The notes beneath the pieces were generated by a model. It was not told the DNA's origin. It ran no database searches and saw only the letters and a list, made by a program, of their open reading frames with translations. A program made the position numbers and the translations under genes. Below are positions 16,684 to 24,866 of a stretch of DNA of 64,000 bases, one piece after another. The number at the start of each line of letters is the position of its first letter. Positions within the stretch are counted from its first letter, which is position 1. The stretch is taken from NCBI RefSeq assembly GCF_002920895.1, contig NZ_PQVG01000010.1, positions 1-64,000 of the forward strand, given 5' to 3'. The DNA comes from Flavobacterium alvei (lineage in GTDB: Bacteria > Bacteroidota > Bacteroidia > Flavobacteriales > Flavobacteriaceae).

Positions 16684-17232
16684 ATGAATACTAAGTTCAA
16701 AACCGTAAGTTCTTCAAATATCAGCATTTCTCAGTTGATGCTGCCTTCTCACACTAATTTTAGTGGCAAAATTCACGGAGGTTTCATTTTGTCCTTGCTG
16801 GATCAAATTGCCTTTGCTTGTGCTTCAAAATTTTCGGGAAATTATTGTGTTACAGCTTCGGTTGATACTGTTAATTTTTTGAAACCAATAGAAGTAGGAG
16901 AGTTGGTTACTATGAAAGCTAAAGTGAATTATGTTGGAAAAAGCTCTATGATTGTAGGTATTCGAGTCGAAGCCGAAAATATTCAGACTGGAGAGAAAAA
17001 TCATTGCAATTCTTCCTATTTTACAATGGTTGCAAAAGATGAAAATGGGAACAAAGCATTGGTTCCAGGTTTGATTCTCTCGAATGTAGAAGAGGTGAGG
17101 CGTTTTCAAAATTGTTTGAAACAAATTGCATTAAAAAAACAAAGCGACGCTCAAAAAAACAGCATTGATTTTGGTTCCATCGAAAGTATAATGAGTTCAA
17201 ATTTATATAATGTAAAGCTAGATTTAAAATAA
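16684..17232 (+). CDS. Acyl-CoA thioesterase, hotdog fold
   Basis: 182 residues with one hotdog domain of the YciA/BFIT type, which hydrolyses acyl-CoA to free acid and CoA in the cytosol. The signature is HTNFSGKIHGGFILSLLDQIAFACASKFSG, with the conserved HGG and the Asp of the helix, followed by TASVDTVNFLKPIEVGELVTMKAKVNYVGKSSM. The C-terminal 50 residues are a charged tail. It lies 54 bp after the rubredoxin gene, but no functional link to nitrate use is apparent. A terminator follows. Confidence 0.88.
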   Translation: MNTKFKTVSSSNISISQLMLPSHTNFSGKIHGGFILSLLDQIAFACASKFSGNYCVTASVDTVNFLKPIEVGELVTMKAKVNYVGKSSMIVGIRVEAENIQTGEKNHCNSSYFTMVAKDENGNKALVPGLILSNVEEVRRFQNCLKQIALKKQSDAQKNSIDFGSIESIMSSNLYNVKLDLK

Positions 17233-17275
17233 GATAATTAGTTTGTAATGAGTTAAACAGATAATGTTTAAAAAT

Positions 17276-17297
17276 AAATCCCGATAAGGGATTTTTT
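17276..17297 (+). terminator. Terminator after the thioesterase gene
   Basis: AAATCCC (17276-17282) pairs with GGGATTT (17288-17294) and is followed by T residues. Confidence 0.75.
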
Positions 17298-17349
17298 GTT
17301 TTTAATTTTAATTATTTTGCTATCCGTTTTCTGTCCTGACTTAAAAAAA

Positions 17350-17432
17350 GGGACACAGATTATAAAGATTTGAGCAGATTACCACAGATTTAAATTGATA
17401 AGATTCGTTTTTATCCGTATAATCTGCGTGCC
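17350..17432. repeat. Long imperfect inverted repeat, CACAGATT type
   Basis: GGGACACAGATTATAAAGAT (17350-17369) is 16/20 complementary to the bases at 17413-17432 (ATCCGTATAATCTGCGTGCC). The loop repeats CAGATT twice more. It is related to the elements at 5664, 22590 and 45129. The 349-bp gap 17233-17581 holds no other feature. Confidence 0.65.
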
Positions 17433-17581
17433 ATTTTATTGTTTAGTCCGTATAAAAACTCTAATTTGGCTCTTTTGCGATTCCTGTAAAACAAAAGTGA
17501 TAAGGACAGCACACGAGTTAAAACTGTAATTAGACGATTTATTAGTAACTTTAAAAATAATTAACCCTTAAAAATTTAACT

Positions 17582-17959
17582 ATGAAAAACAAAATCACAT
17601 TCGTTTTAAGTCTTTTATTTGGATTGATGTTCATTAATGCTGGGCTCAATAAGTTTCTGAATTATATGCCAATGCCAGACAATTTGCCTGAGAAAATGCA
17701 AAAAGCAATGGCTGCCTTTATGGAAATTGGTTGGATCATGCCGCTTGTGGGAATAGTCGAAATTTTGGGAGGTTTGCTCATCATTATACCAAAAACAAGA
17801 GCATTGGGAGCTTTGATGATTTTCCCAATTATGGTTGGGATTGTGTTGGTGAATATTGTTCAGGACACTAGCGGTTTACCTATTGCCGCAGTTTTTAGCG
17901 CTATTTTGCTTTGGATAATGTATGAAAGCAAAGAAAAATACGCACCCTTGTTTAAATAA
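17582..17959 (+). CDS. DoxX-family membrane protein
   Basis: 125 residues with four membrane segments. The opening KITFVLSLLFGLMFINAGLNKFLNYMPMPDNLPEKM and the later VGIVEILGGLLIIIPKTRALGALMIFPIMVGIVLVNIVQD are typical of the DoxX/DoxD-like family in Bacteroidota. The biochemical role of these small proteins is not settled. It is a single gene with its own terminator. Confidence 0.85.
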   Translation: MKNKITFVLSLLFGLMFINAGLNKFLNYMPMPDNLPEKMQKAMAAFMEIGWIMPLVGIVEILGGLLIIIPKTRALGALMIFPIMVGIVLVNIVQDTSGLPIAAVFSAILLWIMYESKEKYAPLFK

Positions 17960-17978
17960 AAAACAATTTAAAATACCA

Positions 17979-18020
17979 AAATATCCCTAAACACTTTTAG
18001 AATGTTTAGGGATATTTTTT
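17979..18020 (+). terminator. Terminator of the DoxX-family gene
   Basis: A 15-bp stem (AATATCCCTAAACA arm at about 17979-17993, TGTTTAGGGATATTT arm at 18003-18017) is followed by T residues. Confidence 0.88.
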
Positions 18021-18148
18021 GTTTCAAGAGAGACGATTTTTAATGAGAACTAGATAATTTATTTGTAAATTGATGTATTTGGCTTGCTAATTCTCGTAGA
18101 ATTAATTTTTCCGATTTTATTTTTTTTGTAATATTACAAGAAAAAAAA

Positions 18149-18595
18149 ATGAAACCAACAACACTTATTAAAGTCTTGATTCTGATTTTAACAGCCCAAA
18201 AATCGATAGCTCAGGATTTGAAAACGGCTACAGCTTTAACAGGTAGTAAATACACAATCGAAAATTGTGTTAATCAATTCGAATTAGAGAAAGCCACAAA
18301 GACTAAAGTAGGCTATCAATATTGGTTTGCCGATAAAAATTTCACTCTCGAAAATACTCTTAAAATGAGTATTGTTGAGCCGGGTAAATCAACACATGCA
18401 CCACACCATCATATCGAGGAAGAATTTTTTTATATCCTTGAAGGTTCGGCTTCCTTCTTTTTAGATGGAAAAACGGTTGTCGTGGGGCCTAATACAAGTT
18501 TATATTGCCCTTCAAATGTAGAACACGGAATAAGTAATGCGGGTCAAACCGAATTAAAATATTTGGTTATTAAAAAAGATAGGAAAGAGAAGTAG
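18149..18595 (+). CDS. Exported cupin-domain protein
   Basis: 148 residues with a Sec signal (IKVLILILTAQKSIAQ), so probably periplasmic. The cupin core carries the first metal motif HAPHHHIEEEFFYILEG and the second PSNVEHGISNAG, giving the His/Glu ligands of a metal-binding cupin. No substrate can be assigned. It is a single gene. Confidence 0.82.
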   Translation: MKPTTLIKVLILILTAQKSIAQDLKTATALTGSKYTIENCVNQFELEKATKTKVGYQYWFADKNFTLENTLKMSIVEPGKSTHAPHHHIEEEFFYILEGSASFFLDGKTVVVGPNTSLYCPSNVEHGISNAGQTELKYLVIKKDRKEK

Positions 18596-18627
18596 TAAAA
18601 AAGACTTGGTTTTATAAAATAAAAAAA

Positions 18628-18665
18628 CCTTAAACTCCTGATATTCAGTGTGTTTAAGGAATTTT
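18628..18665. terminator. Bidirectional hairpin between cupin gene and tRNA-Arg
   Basis: CCTTAAAC (18628-18635) pairs with GTTTAAGG (18652-18659). An A run precedes and T residues follow, so it can serve the plus-strand cupin gene and the minus-strand tRNA. Confidence 0.65.
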
Positions 18666-18668
18666 TTG

Positions 18669-18742
18669 TGACCTCGACTGGATTCAAACCAGTAACCTTC
18701 TGAGCCGTAATCAGATGCGCTATTCAGTTGCGCCACGAGGCC
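18669..18742 (-). tRNA. tRNA-Arg (anticodon ACG)
   Basis: The minus strand folds into a 74-nt cloverleaf. The acceptor stem is GGCCTCG paired with CGAGGTC, the anticodon loop TTACGGC gives ACG (reads CGU), and the T arm contains GGTTTGAATCC. The discriminator base is A and CCA is not encoded. The wobble A is expected to become inosine. Confidence 0.93.
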
Positions 18743-18816
18743 TTATTGCGGGTGCAAATATAGGTAATTTTTGCAATGGTGCAAACCTAAATGCGAAATT
18801 ATGTTGATTTTTTTTC

Positions 18817-18858
18817 AAATCTGAAATATAAAGTCTGCAATCTAAAATCAACAATCTA
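18817..18858. repeat. Six 7-bp repeats at the 3' end of the small gene
   Basis: Units AAATCTG, AAATATA, AAGTCTG, CAATCTA, AAATCAA and CAATCTA run end to end. They overlap the last codons and stop of the 47-residue gene at 18848-18991. They match the heptads at 24833. Confidence 0.7.
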
Positions 18859-18991
18859 ATGCTCTTGTAGTTACGTAATAGCGATAAGCCAAGATTGCCA
18901 ATTGCCATTTTTTGGCTTTGGCAATATCTAGTCCGTTTTTTGTAAAACTGGGCAGAATTAGCTTGTTTATTTTGGCTAGAATTTTGAACAT
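18848..18991 (-). CDS. Small basic protein, 47 residues, probably conserved in Flavobacteria
   Basis: ATG at 18991 opens a 47-codon frame starting MFKILAKINKLILPSFTKNG and ending YVTTRALDC. The composition is protein-like (KAKKWQLAILAYRYYVTT), with no odd codons. A TATCTTTG -7 element on the minus strand lies 16 bases before the ATG, just after the terminator of the M56 gene. It has no signal peptide or clear membrane span. I believe similar short basic proteins occur in other flavobacteria but cannot check. Function unknown. Confidence 0.65.
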   Translation of the reverse strand: MFKILAKINKLILPSFTKNGLDIAKAKKWQLAILAYRYYVTTRALDC

Positions 18992-19006
18992 AAGTTGATT
19001 TTTTCT

Positions 19007-19014
19007 CAAAGATA
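19007..19014 (-). promoter_or_regulatory. -7 element for the 47-residue gene
   Basis: Read on the minus strand this is TATCTTTG, matching TAnnTTTG. It abuts the terminator hairpin of the upstream M56 gene. Confidence 0.5.
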
Positions 19015-19047
19015 TAAAAAAGACGGTCTTGATTAGTGACCGTCTTT
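19014..19047 (-). terminator. Terminator of the BlaI-M56 operon
   Basis: AAAGACGGTC-type arm (19019-19028) pairs with GACCGTCTTT (19038-19047). The A run at 19015-19021 gives a U tract on the minus strand, right after the M56 stop. Confidence 0.85.
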
Positions 19048-19064
19048 TTGTGATTTACTGGATG

Positions 19065-20777
19065 CTATTTTCTTTTTTTTGCCTCTTCATCTTTCTTGGC
19101 TTTTTCAGCATCCCATTTTGCCTGCTCAGCATCAATTTTTGCTTGTTGTGTGTCTTTCTTGGCTTGTTCTGAAGCTATTTTTGCTTGCTCTGCGGCTTTC
19201 TTTGCTTGGTCGATATCGTTAATTTCTGTTTTTCGGCTAATAATTGTGATGTTTCCGGGAGTAATTCCATTTTTTGTAACATTAATACTTTCAATTGAGG
19301 AAGTATCTAATTTGTCCATTTCTTCTTTTGAAATCTTTTTCCCATTAACGAAGATTTCAGTATCATCAGGAATATTGGAACCTTTTTTGGTTCTAATTTT
19401 TATGGTTGATTTACCAGATTCTTTATTGACAGCCATAGTTTCAATGGTATTGGGATCTAATTTGTCAAATTCCTCCTGACTCACTTTGGCTCCATCAATG
19501 TAAATGTCTTTGTCCGTAATTTTAATTGATTTTACATCATTTGAAGTTACTGACATAACAGATGCTATTGGAGATTTTGAAACGGTTACATTACCATTGT
19601 TTTTTAAATCTTTCAATTCTTCAAATCCCATATCATCTCCTTTGATATAAAAATAAAAACTTTTGATTGGTTTAGTTCCTTCTATTTCGGTAGCTCCAGA
19701 ACGTCCGTCTTTAGTTGTAAATTCAGCCTTGATTGCGATTATTTCGCCATTAGAATTTCTCTTTATTTTCGAAAATATTAGTTTTACATCATAATTTGAT
19801 TTTAAAATATTTGAATATTCTTTTATTTCTTTATCTGAGGTAGTCTCGTTGATTACCATAAAAAAAGGTATTTCTGTACTTGTAATTTCTTGTTTTGTAG
19901 ATTCCTTTTCCTGTGCTACTACTTTCACCTGAAAGAAGAATAAAAATGCGCCTAATAACGGAAGTACAACGGCATACTTCCAAGAATTCCTTTTGTTTGA
20001 TTGATTTTTGTTTAACATAACGATTCGTTTTTTGATTAATGATTGATAAAAATGATTGGTAATGGCAACACAATTTTCCTGTGTTGTTATTTTTAAAAGC
20101 GTCAATTGGTACGCTTTTTTGTCGGAGATGTTTTTAGAAGCTTCACTGTCGGCGATGAATTCCAGGTTTTGAACAATGGCTTTTTTGTACAACCACATTA
20201 GTGGATTGAACCAAAAAACAATGCAAAACAGTCTTGAAATCAATACATCAGCGGTGTGATTTTGGGTGCTGTGCACTTTTTCGTGTTCCAAAATGTTTCC
20301 CAATTCCGTTGCGCTGTACAGTGATGAGTTGTACACGATGGAATTGAAATAGGAAAAAGGAGCAATGTTTTCATTTACATCAATGAATTTGAAATCTGCT
20401 TGTTGCTGAATGGTTTTTCCTTTGAGAACTTTGGATAAACTGTAAAAATCAAGCGCAAATTTTGCTAAGAAACCTAGAATTCCAATCGAATAAACTAAAG
20501 CCAAAACTAAATACCAATTGATTTCGAAACCTTCATTTTCGACAGTTGGGGTCGTCATCGGAATATTCGACCAATCGAAAGTAGTTGGATTTGATTCTAC
20601 CCAAACTATTTTCGTGAAAACAAGCAATGGCAATAAGATCGAGGTGATTAATCCCGCCAATAAAAACCAACGATTGCTGTTGAAAAAAGTTTCTTTTCGC
20701 AACAAAAGAATGTAAGCCAAATAAAATATTCCAATAAGACCAGAGGCTTTAACCAAGAAAATGAATAGAGTTTCCAT
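19065..20777 (-). CDS. M56 (BlaR1-like) membrane metallopeptidase with repeated tail
   Basis: 570 residues. The first 290 hold about four membrane segments and the zinc-protease motif HEKVH (in NILEHEKVHSTQNHTAD), typical of M56/BlaR1 signalling proteases that cut a BlaI repressor. No penicillin-binding sensor domain follows. Instead the C-terminal half has a duplicated module (IYIDGAKVSQEEFDKLDP and IFVNGKKISKEEMDKLDT). It ends in seven consecutive 7-residue repeats of the EQAKxxA type, a charged coiled coil. It lies 4 bp after the BlaI-like gene. Likely role: sense an envelope signal and inactivate that repressor. Confidence 0.85.
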   Translation of the reverse strand: METLFIFLVKASGLIGIFYLAYILLLRKETFFNSNRWFLLAGLITSILLPLLVFTKIVWVESNPTTFDWSNIPMTTPTVENEGFEINWYLVLALVYSIGILGFLAKFALDFYSLSKVLKGKTIQQQADFKFIDVNENIAPFSYFNSIVYNSSLYSATELGNILEHEKVHSTQNHTADVLISRLFCIVFWFNPLMWLYKKAIVQNLEFIADSEASKNISDKKAYQLTLLKITTQENCVAITNHFYQSLIKKRIVMLNKNQSNKRNSWKYAVVLPLLGAFLFFFQVKVVAQEKESTKQEITSTEIPFFMVINETTSDKEIKEYSNILKSNYDVKLIFSKIKRNSNGEIIAIKAEFTTKDGRSGATEIEGTKPIKSFYFYIKGDDMGFEELKDLKNNGNVTVSKSPIASVMSVTSNDVKSIKITDKDIYIDGAKVSQEEFDKLDPNTIETMAVNKESGKSTIKIRTKKGSNIPDDTEIFVNGKKISKEEMDKLDTSSIESINVTKNGITPGNITIISRKTEINDIDQAKKAAEQAKIASEQAKKDTQQAKIDAEQAKWDAEKAKKDEEAKKRK

Positions 20778-20781
20778 AGTA

Positions 20782-21138
20782 TTACTTTTTTTCGATCATG
20801 GCTAAAATCTCTCGTAATTCTTCGGCTGATATTTTTTCTTCCTTGGCAAAAAACGACACCATATTTTTGTAGGAACTATTAAAATATGTATCGATTGCCG
20901 TGTTCATAAAACGCTTTCGGTAATCTTCCATTTTCACAATTGGGAAGTATTGATGTGTGTTGCCAAAAGCATTGTGAGAAACAAAACCTTTTTCTTCCAG
21001 GTTCCGGATAATGGTTGAAAGGGTGTTGTAATGGGGTTGTTCTTCGGTAATTTCGGCAAGAACTTCTTTTACAAAAGCTTTTTCGAGCTTCCATAAAATT
21101 TGCATAATTTCTTCTTCTTTGTTGGTAAGTTTTTGCAT
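20782..21138 (-). CDS. BlaI/MecI-family repressor
   Basis: 118 residues: an N-terminal winged helix (LTNKEEEIMQILWKLEKAFVKEVLAEI and YNTLSTIIRNLEEKGFVSHNAFGNTHQY) and a C-terminal dimer helix. The family binds short palindromes and is destroyed through a partner M56 protease, encoded next in the operon. Three operator-like palindromes lie upstream at 21186-21241. It is the first gene of the operon. Confidence 0.9.
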   Translation of the reverse strand: MQKLTNKEEEIMQILWKLEKAFVKEVLAEITEEQPHYNTLSTIIRNLEEKGFVSHNAFGNTHQYFPIVKMEDYRKRFMNTAIDTYFNSSYKNMVSFFAKEEKISAEELREILAMIEKK

Positions 21139-21153
21139 AGTTGTATAATTTGT

Positions 21154-21177
21154 GTCATCCTGAGCGTAACGAAGGAC
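21154..21177. repeat. Dispersed short repeat of the TCATCCTGAGCG type
   Basis: GTCATCCTGAGCG, then TAACGAAGGAC. This partly palindromic 24-bp sequence resembles a short repeat I recall from many bacterial intergenic regions. It stands between the repressor start and its operators. Confidence 0.45.
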
Positions 21178-21185
21178 AAACGTAC

Positions 21186-21241
21186 AACTATATTTTTAGT
21201 TAATAAACTATTTTTATAGTTATTTAACTAAATTTTAAGTT
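21186..21241 (-). promoter_or_regulatory. Three phased operator-like palindromes upstream of the BlaI-like gene
   Basis: AACTA-N6-TAGTT occurs at 21186-21201 and 21206-21221, and AACTA-N6-AAGTT at 21226-21241. The start-to-start distance is exactly 20 bp, about two helix turns. BlaI/MecI proteins bind short palindromes as dimers, so this is a strong candidate for cooperative autorepression. Confidence 0.6.
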
Positions 21242-21283
21242 TAAATACAATAAAGTCTAATAAATTATCTGAAAAACAAGTGT

Positions 21284-22513
21284 TTATATTTTGTTTGCTA
21301 GTCGTTCGGTCTGTAACATTCGATGCAGCCAAACGCAACAGAGTAAAGCAAGTATAGCTAAACTTCCCATTACAATCCAATTGGTTTGATAGCCATAGTT
21401 GTCAATTATATCCAATCCTGTTTTGGAACAGACAATATGTGCTAGACTAAAACTCATTGTAAATAAGCCCATATATTGTCCTTCTTGTCCTTTTGGAGCT
21501 CGGTTTAGAGCCACAGCATTCGAAAAAGGAAAAGCAAATATTTCTCCAAGTGAGAGCAAAATGATACTGATTATCAAAATAAAAATCCAAGAATCTAATA
21601 ATAAAACAAAATATCCTAAGGCAACACATAATGCACCTAAGGCAATGATTTTGATTTTGTTGGTTTGTTTTCTTTCAAATTGGCTCACAATGGGCATTTC
21701 TAAGAAGAAAACCAAAAGTCCGTTCAAGGAAAGTAGCATTCCGGTTTGAACTTCGGTTAACCCAAATTTTTCGTGATGATACAGCGGAAGGGTAGTAAAT
21801 ATTTGAAAAAACACCATTACTATAATAAAAATGGTCAATAAGAGCAACCAAAAAGGTTTGTCATTATAAATCGATTTACGATTGGGAATAGTTGGAATTT
21901 CTCCTTCGGCTGGTGGAATTCTTTTTTTCTCTTTGACTTTTAGTGCAAAGATTAAGATGGCAAGAATACATGTACTGCCATCTACCCAAAACAAACCTTG
22001 ATAGCCCATTCCTAAGATAATTAATCCGCCTAAAGTAGGACCTGCAGCAAAACCAAGATTTACAGACAATCGTACTAATGATAAGGCACGAACTCTATTT
22101 TCGGGTTTGGCATAAACAAATAAGGAGACAAACATTGCAGGACGAAACATATCTGCAATGGCCATAATGGTAAACATTCCGATACATAACCCCCAAAAAC
22201 TAGTGATGTATTGTAGAATAAAAAAAGCAATACCACTGGTAAAAAGGCTAAAAATCATTATTTTATAAAACCCAATTTTATCAGTCAATTTGCCACCCAA
22301 CCAAGAGCCCAACATAGAACCCAAGCCAAAAGCCACCATAATCCATCCGACTTGACCGTAAGTAAAATGCAAATTTTCTTTTAAATATTTAGACAAAAAA
22401 GGCAAAACCATAGTACCCGCTCTATTGATAAAAGTAATGAGCGCCAAAATCCAAACTTCACGTCTGAAACCTTTAAAATTGTTGATATAATTGCGGAGAC
22501 CTGTTCTGAGCAT
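21284..22513 (-). CDS. MFS drug/metabolite exporter
   Basis: 409 residues with about 12 membrane segments. The loop after segment 2 reads GLGSMLGSWLGGKLTDKIGFYK, the MFS signature G-x3-D-K-x-G. Basic loops such as VKEKKRIPP and FERKQTNKIK lie between the halves. The best general match is a drug-resistance-type exporter; the substrate is unknown. The ATG at 22513 is preferred to an in-frame TTG at 22534. It is a single gene downstream of the BlaI operators but on the same strand, so it is not in that operon. Confidence 0.82.
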   Translation of the reverse strand: MLRTGLRNYINNFKGFRREVWILALITFINRAGTMVLPFLSKYLKENLHFTYGQVGWIMVAFGLGSMLGSWLGGKLTDKIGFYKIMIFSLFTSGIAFFILQYITSFWGLCIGMFTIMAIADMFRPAMFVSLFVYAKPENRVRALSLVRLSVNLGFAAGPTLGGLIILGMGYQGLFWVDGSTCILAILIFALKVKEKKRIPPAEGEIPTIPNRKSIYNDKPFWLLLLTIFIIVMVFFQIFTTLPLYHHEKFGLTEVQTGMLLSLNGLLVFFLEMPIVSQFERKQTNKIKIIALGALCVALGYFVLLLDSWIFILIISIILLSLGEIFAFPFSNAVALNRAPKGQEGQYMGLFTMSFSLAHIVCSKTGLDIIDNYGYQTNWIVMGSLAILALLCCVWLHRMLQTERLANKI

Positions 22514-22589
22514 AGGGAAATTTCTTGTTGGCAAAGCTACGAAGATTTTTAGGAGGTTTTTAAAGACATTTGCTTTTAAAAGATTCCGA

Positions 22590-22734
22590 CACAGATTACA
22601 CAGATTTTATACCAAACGAATTTATGTTTTAGTTCAAAGTGTTCTGTTATAATGCCGAAATACTATGAAAATAGTCCTCCCGAAACTTTGGGATTATTAG
22701 ACTATATTGAATACATAATCGGTATAATCTGGGC
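22590..22734. repeat. Degenerate inverted repeat, CACAGATT type
   Basis: CACAGATTACACAGATT (22590-22606) is a direct doublet. ACAGATTTTATACC (22600-22613) is partly complementary to GGTATAATCTGGGC (22721-22734). A TCCCGA/TTGGGA palindrome (22678-22693) lies between. The 310-bp gap 22514-22823 holds nothing else I can support. Confidence 0.45.
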
Positions 22735-22823
22735 TAGGATTCCTGGAATAGAAAACATTCTCTACAAAATATAAACTTTGTGCCTTTCTAACTTTTAAAC
22801 TATTTTTGTCCAAAATAATAAAC

Positions 22824-23426
22824 ATGAAAACAGTTTTCACTTTAGTTTTTATAGCTCTATTCAATTTAGGCTTTGGCCAAGAAAAGTTCGATACTGCTGT
22901 TGTCGAAAAATTTCAAAAAGATTTAAATACCGAATATGCCGATGCTAAAACAAGTCCATTAACAGCCGAGGATTTGAAAGTTTTCAAGACTTTGGATTTT
23001 TATCCCATCAGCGAAAAATATTTTGTAACGGCAAAATTCATCCGTACCGAAAACGAAAAACCTTTCGAGATGAAAACCTCTACTAGTAGAAGGCCTTTGT
23101 ATGTAAAATATGGAGAAGCTCATTTTACAATAGATGGAAAACCATTCCAATTGAATATTTACCAAAACATTGAATTATCCCAAAATTCAGCATATAAAGA
23201 TTATTTATTCTTGCCCTTTTTTGATTTGACTTGCGGAAAAGAAAGCTACATTGGCGGAAAATATATTGATTTGAAAATACCTCAAGGAGACACAATCGCT
23301 ATTGATTTCAACATGTCTTATAATCCGTATTGCGCTTACAATCATAAATATTCTTGCCCAAAAGTGCCATTAGAAAATAATTTAAATATTGAAATAAAAG
23401 CGGGAGTTAAAAAATTTCACGATTAA
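22824..23426 (+). CDS. DUF1684-family exported protein
   Basis: 200 residues from ATG 22824, preferred to an in-frame TTG at 22806 because it starts the Sec signal (KTVFTLVFIALFNLGFGQ). The mature part matches the DUF1684 pattern: FYPISEKYFVTAKF, YGEAHFTIDGKPFQL, FLPFFDLTCGKESYIGGKYIDL and SYNPYCAYNHKYSCPKVPLENN. The family has no established biochemical role. The stop overlaps the TatD start by one base (TAATG), so the two genes are translationally linked. Confidence 0.88.
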   Translation: MKTVFTLVFIALFNLGFGQEKFDTAVVEKFQKDLNTEYADAKTSPLTAEDLKVFKTLDFYPISEKYFVTAKFIRTENEKPFEMKTSTSRRPLYVKYGEAHFTIDGKPFQLNIYQNIELSQNSAYKDYLFLPFFDLTCGKESYIGGKYIDLKIPQGDTIAIDFNMSYNPYCAYNHKYSCPKVPLENNLNIEIKAGVKKFHD

Positions 23427-24082
23427 TGAAATACTTTAATTTACATACGCATCAATGTACCTATCAGCTTGATGTTTTGGAATTGGTCAATCAATATCCA
23501 CAGGAATTTGATGTAGCAATTCCGTTCTATTCCATTGGGATTCATCCTTTATTTATTAACGAAAACCGTTTGGAATCTGATTTTAAAGTGGTGGACGAAA
23601 AATTGGCTTTGCCCGAATGTTTGGCTCTAGGCGAATGTGGTTTAGACAAACGCAGCGAAACCCCTTTTGAAGTGCAACAATTGGTTTTTGAAAAACAATT
23701 AGCATTGGCCGAAAAACACCAAAAACCTGTTGTAATTCATTGCGTTGCCGCTTTTCAGGAACTCATCGAAATCAAAAAAAGATTGAAAATTAGCGTTCCA
23801 ATGATTGTTCACGGATTTTCGAAAAAAGTGGAACTCGCCAAACAATTAATCGACAATGGATTTTATGTTTCGTTTGGGAAAAATTTATTGCGTTACCCGG
23901 AATTAGAATCGGTTTTTAAAAGCATTCCAAATGACAGATTCTTGCTAGAAACCGATATGATCGAGGAAGGAATTCAAGAGGTTTATGCTTTGGCAGCGAA
24001 ATATAAAAATTTGAAATTAAACGAATTACAGGAAATTGTAAATGGGAATTATAAAGCAGTTTTTGAATTCAACAAACAATAA
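23426..24082 (+). CDS. TatD-family hydrolase
   Basis: 218 residues, cytosolic metal-dependent hydrolase of the TatD family (DNase or exonuclease activity is known for some members). Metal ligands are visible as HTHQ near the N-terminus, the Glu in GECGLD, His in VIHCVA and VHGFS, and Asp in LLETDM. It is somewhat short for the family. It overlaps DUF1684 by one base. Confidence 0.85.
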   Translation: MKYFNLHTHQCTYQLDVLELVNQYPQEFDVAIPFYSIGIHPLFINENRLESDFKVVDEKLALPECLALGECGLDKRSETPFEVQQLVFEKQLALAEKHQKPVVIHCVAAFQELIEIKKRLKISVPMIVHGFSKKVELAKQLIDNGFYVSFGKNLLRYPELESVFKSIPNDRFLLETDMIEEGIQEVYALAAKYKNLKLNELQEIVNGNYKAVFEFNKQ

Positions 24083-24105
24083 ACCAAAAACAACAAACGA
24101 TAAAG
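24071..24105. repeat. Five 7-bp repeats between tatD-like and tcdA-like genes
   Basis: AACAAAC, AATAAAC, CAAAAAC, AACAAAC and GATAAAG. The array includes the last codons and stop of the TatD gene and ends 3 bases before the next ATG. Confidence 0.65.
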
Positions 24106-24108
24106 ATA

Positions 24109-24822
24109 ATGAAAGAGTGGACCGAGAGAGCAGAGCTTTTATTTAAAGCAGAAGGATTAGAAAAATTAAGAAACTCCACTATTTTAGTGGTGGGATTAGG
24201 TGGAGTTGGATCTTTTGCTGCTGAATTTTTGGCAAGGGCTGGAGTTGGAAATATGACTATCGTTGACGGTGATGTCGTAGATATTACAAACATTAATAGA
24301 CAATTGCCTGCTTTGCATTCTACCGTTGGAGCACCAAAAGTAAGCATCGTTGGAGACAGATTAATGGATATTAATCCAGAATTGAAATTGACAAGAGTCG
24401 AAGAATTCCTTTCGCCAGAAAGAGCTTTTGAACTAGTTTCAGACGAATTTGATTATGTTTTGGATTGCATCGACAGCATTACTCCCAAACTCAACCTCAT
24501 TATTGGAGCGAAACGCAAAAGAGTCAAAATTATTTCCTCGATGGGAGCAGGAGGAAAGATGGAAGCGTCTAAAGTGAAGGTTGCCGACATTTCTAAAACG
24601 ATTAATTGCAAGTTGGCACGAATCATAAGAAAGCGTTTGAAGAAAGAAAAAATCAATAAAGTAAAAGTCGTTTTTTCGTCTGAAATTCAGGATGAAGCGA
24701 GTTTGAAAATGACCGATGGCTCTAATTTCAAGAAATCCTTTTATGGAACCAACAGCTATATGCCGGGCTTATTCGGTTTGTATGCTGCCGAAACGGTGAT
24801 TCGATATTTATTGAAAAAATAG
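24109..24822 (+). CDS. tcdA: tRNA threonylcarbamoyladenosine dehydratase (TcdA/CsdL)
   Basis: 237 residues of the E1/ThiF fold. TcdA uses ATP to cyclise t6A at tRNA position 37. The nucleotide-binding motif GLGGVGSFAAEFLARAGVG, the IVDGDVVDITNINRQ motif, and DCIDSITPKLNLI match the TcdA subgroup. The SSMGAGGKMEASKVKVADISKT segment sets TcdA apart from MoeB and ThiF. It also lacks the zinc CxxC pairs of MoeB. It lies in a plus-strand run from 22824 to 26908. Confidence 0.9.
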   Translation: MKEWTERAELLFKAEGLEKLRNSTILVVGLGGVGSFAAEFLARAGVGNMTIVDGDVVDITNINRQLPALHSTVGAPKVSIVGDRLMDINPELKLTRVEEFLSPERAFELVSDEFDYVLDCIDSITPKLNLIIGAKRKRVKIISSMGAGGKMEASKVKVADISKTINCKLARIIRKRLKKEKINKVKVVFSSEIQDEASLKMTDGSNFKKSFYGTNSYMPGLFGLYAAETVIRYLLKK

Positions 24823-24832
24823 TTGTTCGAAA

Positions 24833-24866
24833 AAAATCTAAAATCTAAATTCTGCAATCTGAAATG
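24833..24866. repeat. 7-bp repeats upstream of the prenyltransferase gene
   Basis: AAAATCT, AAAATCT, AAATTCT, GCAATCT, then GAAATGA containing the start ATG (24864). They fill most of the 41-bp spacer. Confidence 0.75.
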
